DNA of 33,600 bases from Sulfurovum sp. GTDB lineage: Bacteria > Campylobacterota > Campylobacteria > Campylobacterales > Sulfurovaceae. How positions within the stretch are numbered: the stretch's first letter is position 1; the number at the start of each line of letters is the position of its first letter. The position numbers and the translations under genes are program-made. The DNA lies in assembly GCA_028696055.1 (NCBI GenBank), contig JAQVHV010000011.1, positions 1 to 33,600 on the forward strand. Reading direction: 5' to 3'. Shown piece after piece: positions 24,734 to 31,349 of the stretch. A model generated the notes under the pieces. It was given only the letters and a program-made list of their open reading frames with translations. It did not search any database and was not told where the DNA came from.

Positions 24734-25489
24734 CTACAAAAAAGCCAGCAGGGAAGCCGTCACCGCGACATTGAGCGACTCCACGCCTCTTTGCATCGGG
24801 ATCATGATACGTGCATCGCTCAGCTTTTCAACACTCTGACTCACCCCTTCGCTCTCGTTGCCGAGGACAAAAACCGTCCTCTCCGTATAGTGCATTGCTT
24901 TATAGCTCTCATTGGCATGCGAAGAGAGCATATAGACCTTGGCTCCGTGTCTTTGAAAATTTTTCAGCGTTTCAGCCAGGTTGCCTGTCTTGATGATCGG
25001 CATCTTAAAGAGCGTACCGACACTTGCTTTGATCACCAGAGGAGAGATCTGCGCCGCACCCTTGGTCGGAAGAAGTATCGCATCGATGTTTCCCGCAGCA
25101 CAGGAGCGGATGATCATACCGAGGTTTTGAGGATTGGTCACACCGTCCAGGGCGATGATACGGTAACTTCGGCTCGTTTTGAAAAAATGCTCCTCATCGC
25201 CGAAGTGTTCCAACACGATATCAAGCGCTACCCCCTGATCCTGCTTTGCATTCTTGGAGATGCGCGAGAGTGAGGCCTTGTCATGATACCTGGTTTCGAT
25301 CCCTCTTGCGTCAGCGATCTTCTTCATCTTCTCGATCTGTTCATTGGGTTTGTTGGATTGGGAGAGATGAAGTTTGTGGATAGTGACGGCGTCATCTTCA
25401 AGTGCCTCCATCACGGCATTGCGCCCGTAGATGGTCAGCACTTTGTCAAAAAAGGCTTTTTTTGCCAAATATTCTGGAGAATCTTTCAA
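24734..25489 (-). CDS. TrmH/SpoU-family RNA 2'-O-methyltransferase (RlmB-like)
   Basis: This 251-aa protein has an N-terminal substrate-binding domain (IYGRNAVMEALEDD) and a trefoil-knot domain. The three knot motifs are present: ALDGVTNPQNLGMIIRSC, LPTKGAAQISPLVIKASVGTLFKMPI and VFVLGNESEGVSQSV...IPMQRGVESLNVAVTASL. This fits RlmB, which methylates G2251 of 23S rRNA. The start is uncertain: a TTG at 25489 directly follows the fabI stop (TAA TTG), while a GTG further in lies closer to the usual family start. It is adjacent to fabI and probably co-transcribed. Confidence 0.88.
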   Translation of the reverse strand: MKDSPEYLAKKAFFDKVLTIYGRNAVMEALEDDAVTIHKLHLSQSNKPNEQIEKMKKIADARGIETRYHDKASLSRISKNAKQDQGVALDIVLEHFGDEEHFFKTSRSYRIIALDGVTNPQNLGMIIRSCAAGNIDAILLPTKGAAQISPLVIKASVGTLFKMPIIKTGNLAETLKNFQRHGAKVYMLSSHANESYKAMHYTERTVFVLGNESEGVSQSVEKLSDARIMIPMQRGVESLNVAVTASLLAFL

Positions 25490-26314
25490 TTAGGCGTTTC
25501 CGTCCCAAGCGATCTTTGGTCTGCCATTCTCATCAAACTCGACAGCAGGCATCCCCATGATGTTAAATCCGGCATCCACATAGTGGATCTCCCCTGTCAC
25601 ACCCGAGCTCAGGTCTGAGAGCAGGTACATACCCGAGTTTCCTACCTGATCGATCGTCACGTTCTGCTTGAGCGGTGAGTGAGCCTGGTTCCATTTGAGC
25701 ATGAAACTGAAGTCACCGATCCCTGCTGCCGCCAATGTTTTGATCGGTCCTGCGGAGATCGCATTGACTCTGATTCCGTCTTTCCCCAGGTCTTCCGCAA
25801 GGTATTTTGTCGTCATTTCAAGCGCTGCTTTTGCTACCCCCATCAAGTTGTAGTTCGGGATATACTTCACACCGCCATAGTAGCTGAGTGTCAAGACAGA
25901 TGCGTTTTCTGAAAGGATAGGTTTTAACTCTCTTACGACTTCGATCAGTGAATAGACCGAGATATCCATCGCAATATCAAATGCCTCTTTTGAGATATCA
26001 CAGAAACGTCCGCTTAGTCCCTCTTTTGGAGCAAATGCGATAGAGTGTACGATAAAGTCGATCTTTCCGAAATCTTTTTCAAGTGATTCTCTAAGAGCAA
26101 CGATCTCTTCAGGCTTGCTCACGTCACACGGATAGAATCTTCCATTACATCCAAGCTCCTCTGCTACTGGCGCCAGCTTCTGCTCAAATCTCTCATTAAG
26201 AAAAGTGATTGCCATCTCGGCACCCTGATCCTGACACGCTTTCGCTATACCATACGCAATAGACTTCTTATTTGCGATGCCGAGAACGACACCTTTTTTG
26301 CCTTTCATTATCAT
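25490..26314 (-). CDS. fabI: Enoyl-[acyl-carrier-protein] reductase (NADH)
   Basis: FabI carries out the last reduction of fatty-acid elongation. The 274-aa protein starts at the ATG at 26314, 7 nt after GGAG; an in-frame ATG 23 codons earlier has no ribosome site. The active site is Y145 and Y155-x6-K162 (YNLMGVAK), with SAGPIKTLAA and the nucleotide-binding start GIANKKSIAYGIA. The residue matching Escherichia coli Gly93, in HSIAFAP, is Ala, as in Helicobacter-like FabI. Length and sequence style match Campylobacterota FabI. The gene is transcribed away from the asparaginase-like gene. Confidence 0.94.
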   Translation of the reverse strand: MIMKGKKGVVLGIANKKSIAYGIAKACQDQGAEMAITFLNERFEQKLAPVAEELGCNGRFYPCDVSKPEEIVALRESLEKDFGKIDFIVHSIAFAPKEGLSGRFCDISKEAFDIAMDISVYSLIEVVRELKPILSENASVLTLSYYGGVKYIPNYNLMGVAKAALEMTTKYLAEDLGKDGIRVNAISAGPIKTLAAAGIGDFSFMLKWNQAHSPLKQNVTIDQVGNSGMYLLSDLSSGVTGEIHYVDAGFNIMGMPAVEFDENGRPKIAWDGNA

Positions 26315-26401
26315 ACAAAATCTCCGGATTAAAAAATTGTCGTATTTTATCATATTTGGAGTAAAATGCCGGATAAATAGCATGATGAAAGTTGTAAAGA
26401 T

Positions 26402-26896
26402 ATGAAAAATCTATTGATAATCAACACTGGGGGCACATTTAATAAGAAGTATGATCCTATCAAGGGAACACTGGAGGTAGTCCAGGACAATACAATCGTG
26501 GATGAGATAGTAAAAAAATGGCTGTGTGAGTTCGAGGTACTCAGTATCATCGAAAAGGACAGTCTTGATATGACTACCCAGGACAGGATGGAGCTGTTGG
26601 CTACGATCAATATGAGCAACTATGATGACTTCATCGTCATACATGGTACCGATACAATGGATATCACTGCCGAGTACCTTGCGGATGCAGAGACAGAAAA
26701 GCGTATCGTTCTTACCGGTGCGATGGTCCCTTACTCGATAGACCCTACCGAAGCAACGGCAAACCTCGCCTCAGCGATCGGATACCTGCAGAGACAGGAC
26801 AATGAGGGTGTCTATATCGCAATGAACGGGGTATTTGGGAGTTATGAAAAGGTAAAAAAAGATAGAGAAAAAGGGAAGTTTATCTTTCGTTCTTGA
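26402..26896 (+). CDS. Short asparaginase-type protein, N-terminal domain only
   Basis: This 164-aa cytoplasmic protein matches the N-terminal domain of type I/II asparaginases. LLIINTGGTFNKK holds the catalytic Thr of TGGT, and FIVIHGTDTMDITAEYL holds the second catalytic block (HGTDT). The C-terminal domain of the usual 330-aa enzyme is absent, and the frame ends cleanly, with no remnant after it. It may be a natural single-domain member that acts on another amide, or a shortened enzyme. The ribosome site is weak. It is divergent from fabI with 87 bp between. Confidence 0.8.
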   Translation: MKNLLIINTGGTFNKKYDPIKGTLEVVQDNTIVDEIVKKWLCEFEVLSIIEKDSLDMTTQDRMELLATINMSNYDDFIVIHGTDTMDITAEYLADAETEKRIVLTGAMVPYSIDPTEATANLASAIGYLQRQDNEGVYIAMNGVFGSYEKVKKDREKGKFIFRS

Positions 26897-26922
26897 TGCT
26901 AAGCGCTGAACGCTTAACACTT

Positions 26923-27957
26923 TCACTTATGATTATCGAGTGTAGGCGGCAGAGCGTTTCCGCTTGCCTGCATGTCGAGCGCTTCCGGATACTTTTTGTA
27001 GTGTTCTCTCACTCTATTTGCGAGTTCTTGTTTGACCTCTACAGTTACGGGGGATGGGGATGCATCAGGAAGTACCTCGATGATCGCCTGAAGCAGTTCA
27101 TCCTGCGGTTTTGGCATCTTCTCTATCCAGCTTTGAAGCAGTGTTCTGTCCACATGGGAGGGAAGCGACCCCATAATTCCGATATCATTTTGGTCATGGA
27201 TCAACAGTCCCGCGGTCGTACCGCGGTCCAGTGTAAGGACCTGGAAAAGATAGAGGGTATGATAGCGGAGCTGTTGGGCTTTCTCTTGGGCATCATATGT
27301 TCTATAGTAGCCCAACGCCTGAAGCACGATACCGATATAGGTATCGATCACGCTCTCTGCAAATCTTTTCGCAAATGCCAGATCCTGGTCAAAGTGGCCG
27401 GTATTGAAGTTTTCCAGATAGAAGTGGCTCACCCCTCTTGTTCGGTCCAGTACCGGGATATCAAAATATTTATCTCCCTGTTCTGTACCCTCTTCATAGT
27501 GTTCGCCCGAAACCCTCTCCAGCATCCTGTCAAACTCCCTTTGCGCAACGCGGTCGGTCAAAGAGGGGTTGAGATCCGCCATAATGCGCCAGTACCCGGT
27601 TCCCTTTTTCATCTGCGTCCATGAGATATGCATATGCATCGAAGGAGCATGAGGATTTTGCGGATGAATGATCGTAGAGAGCGCGGTTGAAGAGCCAAGC
27701 TTTTTGGTTTCATCGTCATCATAATGTACCTGAGAGATATTGACCGATCCCCGGTTGAATACCAGTTCGTCTTTTGTCTCATAACGCACACCGCCTCCGT
27801 GTCTTCCTTCATCTCTCAACCACTCTACGGCTTCACAGCCGATGTCTCGGCCGAATGTATGACTGAGGTCATCCAGCTTTTTTACAAAATAGCTCTGGAT
27901 ATCTTCAACCAGCTGTTTGGCTATTTTTGCTTCAATAGAGTGTGCAGGGTTCACCAT
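26923..27957 (-). CDS. hemF: Oxygen-dependent coproporphyrinogen III oxidase
   Basis: HemF oxidatively decarboxylates coproporphyrinogen III in heme synthesis, using O2. The ATG at 27957 gives 344 aa. It has AAGGA 5 nt upstream and lies behind a TGTTATACT box (27996-27988). The ATG 14 codons earlier sits inside that promoter palindrome. Family signatures are GRHGGGVRYE, FNRGSVNISQVHY, LSTIIHPQNPHAPSMHMHISW, GYWRIMADLNPSL and the C-terminal ...LDRGTTAGLL. The sequence departs from the enterobacterial type (ADLNP for ADLTP), and the protein is longer at the C-terminus. Using the O2-dependent enzyme fits an aerobic or microaerobic life. Confidence 0.88.
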   Translation of the reverse strand: MVNPAHSIEAKIAKQLVEDIQSYFVKKLDDLSHTFGRDIGCEAVEWLRDEGRHGGGVRYETKDELVFNRGSVNISQVHYDDDETKKLGSSTALSTIIHPQNPHAPSMHMHISWTQMKKGTGYWRIMADLNPSLTDRVAQREFDRMLERVSGEHYEEGTEQGDKYFDIPVLDRTRGVSHFYLENFNTGHFDQDLAFAKRFAESVIDTYIGIVLQALGYYRTYDAQEKAQQLRYHTLYLFQVLTLDRGTTAGLLIHDQNDIGIMGSLPSHVDRTLLQSWIEKMPKPQDELLQAIIEVLPDASPSPVTVEVKQELANRVREHYKKYPEALDMQASGNALPPTLDNHK

Positions 27958-27987
27958 CCATTTCCTTTTTTGTTCAATCTGTTCGGG

Positions 27988-28012
27988 AGTATAACACATA
28001 CTATGTTATACT
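27988..28012. promoter_or_regulatory. Perfect 9-7-9 palindrome made of two back-to-back extended -10 boxes
   Basis: AGTATAACA (27988-27996) and TGTTATACT (28004-28012) are exact inverted copies with a 7-bp spacer. Each outward-facing arm is an extended -10 box TGTTATACT: the left one for hemF (minus), the right one for the lipoprotein gene (plus). It could be simply a symmetric divergent promoter, or an operator for a dimeric regulator that would shut both genes. Confidence 0.55.
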
Positions 28013-28053
28013 TGAGAAATTCAATAGATGAAAAAAACATTAGGAGTTGACAG

Positions 28054-28404
28054 ATGAAACAGTACCTACTCTTTGCCATCCTGTCCGGATATCTTCTGAC
28101 AGGATGCAGCGCGACAAAAGATCCAGTGCCGCAACAGCCGCTCTATAAAGTCGCCGAGTCTAAAAAAACCCAAATTTACCAAACGACAATGGGAAAACTG
28201 GCACTCAGCACCAGAGAGGATCCAAGATACCAGAGAATCGCACTGGAAACGGCAGAAAACAAGGCGTGGTTCAAAGCATGGACCTACAAACTCTGGAATA
28301 GAGAGATCACAAAAAGAGAGTTTGTCGCAGAAGGAGTCAAACAATATCCCGAACGTCGATATGAATTTGAATTTGTCGCTGAAGGGCTCAATCTTCAGCA
28401 GTAG
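28054..28404 (+). CDS. Small lipoprotein of unknown function
   Basis: This 116-aa protein has a lipoprotein signal MKQYLLFAILSGYLLTGCS (lipobox LTGC, Cys18). The mature part is charged and mostly helical (KKTQIYQTTMGKLALSTREDPRYQRIAL...), without further cysteines or membrane helices. I do not recognise the family. It shares a divergent promoter with hemF, and its last 17 bp overlap the end of queC on the other strand. Confidence 0.75.
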   Translation: MKQYLLFAILSGYLLTGCSATKDPVPQQPLYKVAESKKTQIYQTTMGKLALSTREDPRYQRIALETAENKAWFKAWTYKLWNREITKREFVAEGVKQYPERRYEFEFVAEGLNLQQ

Positions 28405-29080
28405 TCTCATCCGCATAGGCAATAGGGTCTTTGACCCCTGCTTTTGCAAATCCTCTTAACCTTAACCTGCAACTGTCACATACCCCGCATGCCACATCTT
28501 CGTTCTGATAGCAGCTCCATGTATACTGTAACGGAACATTACGCTTGAGTGCCTCTGCAACGATCTGGGCCTTGCTCATTGCCACCAATGGCATCTTGAT
28601 CTCTAGATCTGTCTCCTCTTTTGTACCAAGATTGATCGCACGTTCCATCTGTTTGATATAACTGGCACGACAATCGGGATATCCAGAACTGTCCTCTTCT
28701 ACCACTCCGATATAGAGAGCATTGGCGCCATGTTTTTCCGCGACCGCTGCAGCGATGGAGAGGAAAATACCATTCCTGAACGGGACATAGGTCACAGGTA
28801 CCCCCTCTTCCAGCCCTCCTGTGGGTACCTCTATACGTTTATCGGTGAGCGCCGAAGCACCGATCTGTTCAAAAAAATCCAGATCAAGCTCATAAGACGC
28901 TACCGCCTCCAGTGTCTCTGCGATCTTCCTAAAAGACTCCAGTTCCTTCTTCTGGGTGCGTTGTCCGTAGTTGAAGTGCAATGCGATGATCTCATACCCT
29001 TCATCTTTGGCGATCTTTGCGCTGAGTGCACTGTCCATACCGCCGGAGATAATACATACTGCTTTGTGGGTCATACTCAT
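28388..29080 (-). CDS. queC: 7-cyano-7-deazaguanine synthase
   Basis: QueC makes preQ0 from 7-carboxy-7-deazaguanine with ATP and ammonia, on the way to queuosine. The 230-aa protein begins MSMTHKAV at 29080, with AAGGA 5-6 nt upstream. An in-frame ATG at 29134 would add 18 residues, but that extension is encoded by the end of a MITE-like repeat and is rejected. The PP-loop SGGMDS is at 12-17. The zinc-binding cysteines lie in the C-terminal SCYQNEDVACGVCDSC. Other typical parts are YGQRTQKKEL and YVPFRNGIFLSIA. It overlaps the lipoprotein gene's 3' end tail-to-tail. Confidence 0.93.
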   Translation of the reverse strand: MSMTHKAVCIISGGMDSALSAKIAKDEGYEIIALHFNYGQRTQKKELESFRKIAETLEAVASYELDLDFFEQIGASALTDKRIEVPTGGLEEGVPVTYVPFRNGIFLSIAAAVAEKHGANALYIGVVEEDSSGYPDCRASYIKQMERAINLGTKEETDLEIKMPLVAMSKAQIVAEALKRNVPLQYTWSCYQNEDVACGVCDSCRLRLRGFAKAGVKDPIAYADETTAED

Positions 29081-29103
29081 ACCATTCCTTCTGCCTAAAT
29101 AAA

Positions 29104-29373
29104 AGGGTGCTTCTAAAAACCCTATGGCGACCATAGAAGGTACAGTTGGGGTAAGATTTAGTGAGAGATTTTCGAAAGCCTAGCCGTAGCTAAGTCAAGA
29201 AAATATCTCGCTGAAGATTGCTCCAAATTTACCTTCCCTTTGGGCTTCATGAGCTTCGCCTTATGCTGCGTTGTGTCTCCTTGACTATACTTCAGCATAG
29301 CCTGTGTCGGCACGCCTTGCCTAAGACGAAGCTCAAGAAGCTATGGCCACCATAGGGTTTTTAGAAGTACCCT
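29104..29373. mobile_element. MITE-like element with 33-bp terminal inverted repeats
   Basis: The left end (29104-29136) and right end (29341-29373) are inverted copies that match at 30 of 33 positions, including CTTCTAAAAACCCTATGG. Each inner end holds its own small palindrome, CTATGG-N3-CCATAG. The 204-bp interior has no long reading frame but nested inverted repeats: GAGCTTCGCCTTA pairs with TAAGACGAAGCTC (12 of 13), ATGCTG with CAGCAT, and GAGAGATTTTC with GAAAATATCTC (one base out). AT-rich flanks (AAA on both sides) may be a short target duplication. It lies between queC and ybeY, and its left end reaches into the longest queC frame. The transposase would act in trans. Confidence 0.8.
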
Positions 29374-29408
29374 AAAGTATTTTACCAATATTTGGGTAAA
29401 CTTCGGGC

Positions 29409-29834
29409 ATGATAGAACTAGACAATCAAACAGAACTGGATGTGGATATAGAGGCGCTGGAGAAGATCGCTTCACTGCTTACCGATGCTCCCATCGAACT
29501 CATCATTACAGACAATGAGACGATCCGGGAACTCAATGCCCGCTACAGAGAAAAAGACAAACCGACTGACGTCCTGAGTTTCCCCCTGGAGCAGGCGATA
29601 CCCGGTATGCCTCTGGGGTCGATTGTGATCTCTGAAACATATGTCAGAGAGAAGGCTGTGGAGTTCGGGCATACACCGGATGATGAGCTTACACTGCTCT
29701 TCATCCACGGTTTGCTTCATCTCCTGGGTTATGACCATGAGGTCGATAATGGCGAGATGCGGGCAAAAGAACAGGAGTTCATCGAGCAATTCCATCTGCC
29801 CAAAAGTTTGATCGTAAGAACGACAATAGAATAA
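29409..29834 (+). CDS. ybeY: Endoribonuclease YbeY
   Basis: YbeY is a metal-dependent RNase for 16S rRNA 3'-end maturation and ribosome quality control. The 141-aa protein has the zinc motif HGLLHLLGYDH (H-x3-H-x5-H), the RYREKDKPTDVLSFPLE block, and GSIVISETYV before it. Its length is normal. The MITE-like element ends 35 bp upstream of the ATG, so a promoter or ribosome site could be supplied or disrupted by it; no strong Shine-Dalgarno site is seen. Confidence 0.93.
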   Translation: MIELDNQTELDVDIEALEKIASLLTDAPIELIITDNETIRELNARYREKDKPTDVLSFPLEQAIPGMPLGSIVISETYVREKAVEFGHTPDDELTLLFIHGLLHLLGYDHEVDNGEMRAKEQEFIEQFHLPKSLIVRTTIE

Positions 29835-29882
29835 ACGAAACCGGTTTCACAAAAGCCGTCTGCTGACAAGCATTAAAATGCA

Positions 29883-30041
29883 GTGCAAGCGAAGCACTTC
29901 TAGGCTAAAGCCTGATGCAAGCTTTTCACTAAATGAAAAACTGTGAAATGCTGAGTCGTAGGATTTGTCTAACGGACTTATACAGGAAATCACTAAATGA
30001 TTTCTCGTACAACCGCGTGGGTCGGGACTCTGTTCCGATCC
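29883..30041 (+). other. Highly structured intergenic region before the exchanger gene
   Basis: Five hairpins lie in a row. GTGC/GCAC is at 29883-29897. AGGCT/AGCCT is at 29902-29913. TTTTCA/TGAAAA with loop CTAAA is at 29923-29939. GAAATCA/TGATTTC with the same loop CTAAA is at 29986-30004. A 10-bp stem with UCU loop and two G-U pairs is at 30019-30041. The last ends 28 nt before the exchanger's GTG. I see no reading frame here. It may be a repeat unit, a small RNA or a 5' leader structure; no known riboswitch class was recognised. Confidence 0.55.
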
Positions 30042-30068
30042 AAATCAGCATAAAAAAGGAAAATTACC

Positions 30069-31004
30069 GTGGAATTTCTGATATTTATCATCGCTATGGG
30101 TGCACTGATATGGGGTGCTGACAAGATCGTGGAACAGAGCGAAAAGATTGCGATCCGCCTCAATATCTCTGAGTTTGTGATCGGGGCGACGCTGGTTGCA
30201 TTGGGGACAAGCCTTCCTGAGATGGCAGCGAGCATGGCAGCGAGTGCCAACCACCATCCCGAAATTGCCATCTCCAATGTCATTGGTAGTAATATACTCA
30301 ATATTACCCTGGTTCTGGCGATCATCTTTCTGATCGTCAAAGAATTCAATCCTGACCGTGACTTCTTTGCCAAAGACAGCATCTGGGCCCTGCTGCCTAT
30401 CATGATCTTCCTGCTTATGTCCGTGGACGGTGTGATCTCACGTTTTGATGCGGCACTGCTTCTGCTCCTGATGGTCTCTTATGTGATGTTTCTCCTTCAT
30501 GATGCCAAAGGTCTGGGAAGCGAAGAGGTGGATGAGTTGGCAAGGAAAGAGTTCAGATGGCTCTCTACAATCGTATGGCTGGCAGCAGGCTTTATACTTG
30601 TTGTCACAGGCGCACACTTTGCCGTTGACAGCGCTTCGAGTATCGCAGAAGGGTTTGGTGTGAGCGAATGGGTGATCGGTATCGTGATGATCTCGTTTGG
30701 TACTTCTCTCCCCGAACTCGTCGTCTCTGTCTCCGCAGCAATGAAAAACAAAGTGGAGATGGCGATCGGCAACATCATCGGATCCAACCTTGCCAACACA
30801 AGCGTAGTACTCGGTGCAGCAGCAATGGTACGGCCTATGGATTTCGCGATGGGCAGCTATGTCTTTGATATCTCGACGATGGTGGTGGCTACACTGATGC
30901 TTGTCTTCATCGCAGCCAACAGGCTCTACAGCAAACCTGCCGGCATCAGCCTCGTGATCGTTCTGGGGCTTTTCCTCAACAATACCCTCCAAAGCATCGC
31001 CTGA
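30069..31004 (+). CDS. CaxA/YrbG-family calcium:cation exchanger
   Basis: This 311-aa membrane protein has about 10 hydrophobic helices and the two inverted alpha repeats of the CaCA family. The first is FVIGATLVALGTSLPEMAASM...AISNVIGSNILNI. The second is WVIGIVMISFGTSLPELVVSV...AIGNIIGSNLANT. The GTSLPE acidic residues bind the ion. Such proteins exchange Ca2+ for Na+ or H+, and in bacteria the ion preference is often untested. The start is a GTG at 30069, with AAAGGAAA upstream. A structured region precedes it and a hairpin follows the stop. Confidence 0.88.
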   Translation: MEFLIFIIAMGALIWGADKIVEQSEKIAIRLNISEFVIGATLVALGTSLPEMAASMAASANHHPEIAISNVIGSNILNITLVLAIIFLIVKEFNPDRDFFAKDSIWALLPIMIFLLMSVDGVISRFDAALLLLLMVSYVMFLLHDAKGLGSEEVDELARKEFRWLSTIVWLAAGFILVVTGAHFAVDSASSIAEGFGVSEWVIGIVMISFGTSLPELVVSVSAAMKNKVEMAIGNIIGSNLANTSVVLGAAAMVRPMDFAMGSYVFDISTMVVATLMLVFIAANRLYSKPAGISLVIVLGLFLNNTLQSIA

Positions 31005-31016
31005 TATTTCCGTTCC

Positions 31017-31039
31017 TTTCGGCCCTAAAAAGGCCGAAA
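31017..31039 (+). terminator. Hairpin after the exchanger gene, possible terminator
   Basis: TTTCGGCC (31017-31024) and GGCCGAAA (31032-31039) form an 8-bp perfect GC-rich stem with a 7-nt loop, 13 bp after the stop codon. There is no run of U after it on the plus strand. It may act as a weak terminator or protect the mRNA end. Confidence 0.5.
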
Positions 31040-31097
31040 ATAAATAATATTCTCTTTGTTAATTATCTGTTAAATATTGTCTTGTATTATGCTTATA

Positions 31098-31156
31098 GAG
31101 TTTGAGTTCGAGACTATCCTCCCCCTTTTCCCCCTTTACAGTCTCAGCTCAAACTC
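31098..31156 (+). other. Long hairpin with a C/U-rich loop, candidate small RNA element
   Basis: The arms GAGTTTGAG plus GAGACT (31098-31115) pair with AGTCTC plus CTCAAACTC (31140-31156), with only a small internal mismatch. The 24-nt loop (31116-31139) is pyrimidine-rich and contains CCCCC, TTTT and CCCCC, including CCTCCCCC, which could pair with ribosome-binding sites or G-runs. It lies in the 345-bp gap between the exchanger and antiporter genes, which holds no reading frame. If read on the plus strand the loop is C-rich, if on the minus strand G-rich. There is no clear U-tract on either side. Confidence 0.5.
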
Positions 31157-31349
31157 AAAAATACTGCAACTTATCATTCTGCCAATCAAAAACAAAATTT
31201 GTAACTAGATAACAAACCATAAAGTTCAATGCGATAGAATTTATTGTCCCTGATAAACTTACGGCATTGTTTTAATCATTAGAGAAAAGTGGATCTCTTA
31301 TCCCCGAGTCAAAGGGAATTGGGAGGCTTTTGCATCTTGCTGTTTCTCT

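Noticed and set aside
29081-29134. 18-residue N-terminal extension of QueC
   Set aside because: It is encoded partly by the left end of the MITE-like element and does not match the family. The ATG at 29080 has its own AAGGA site.
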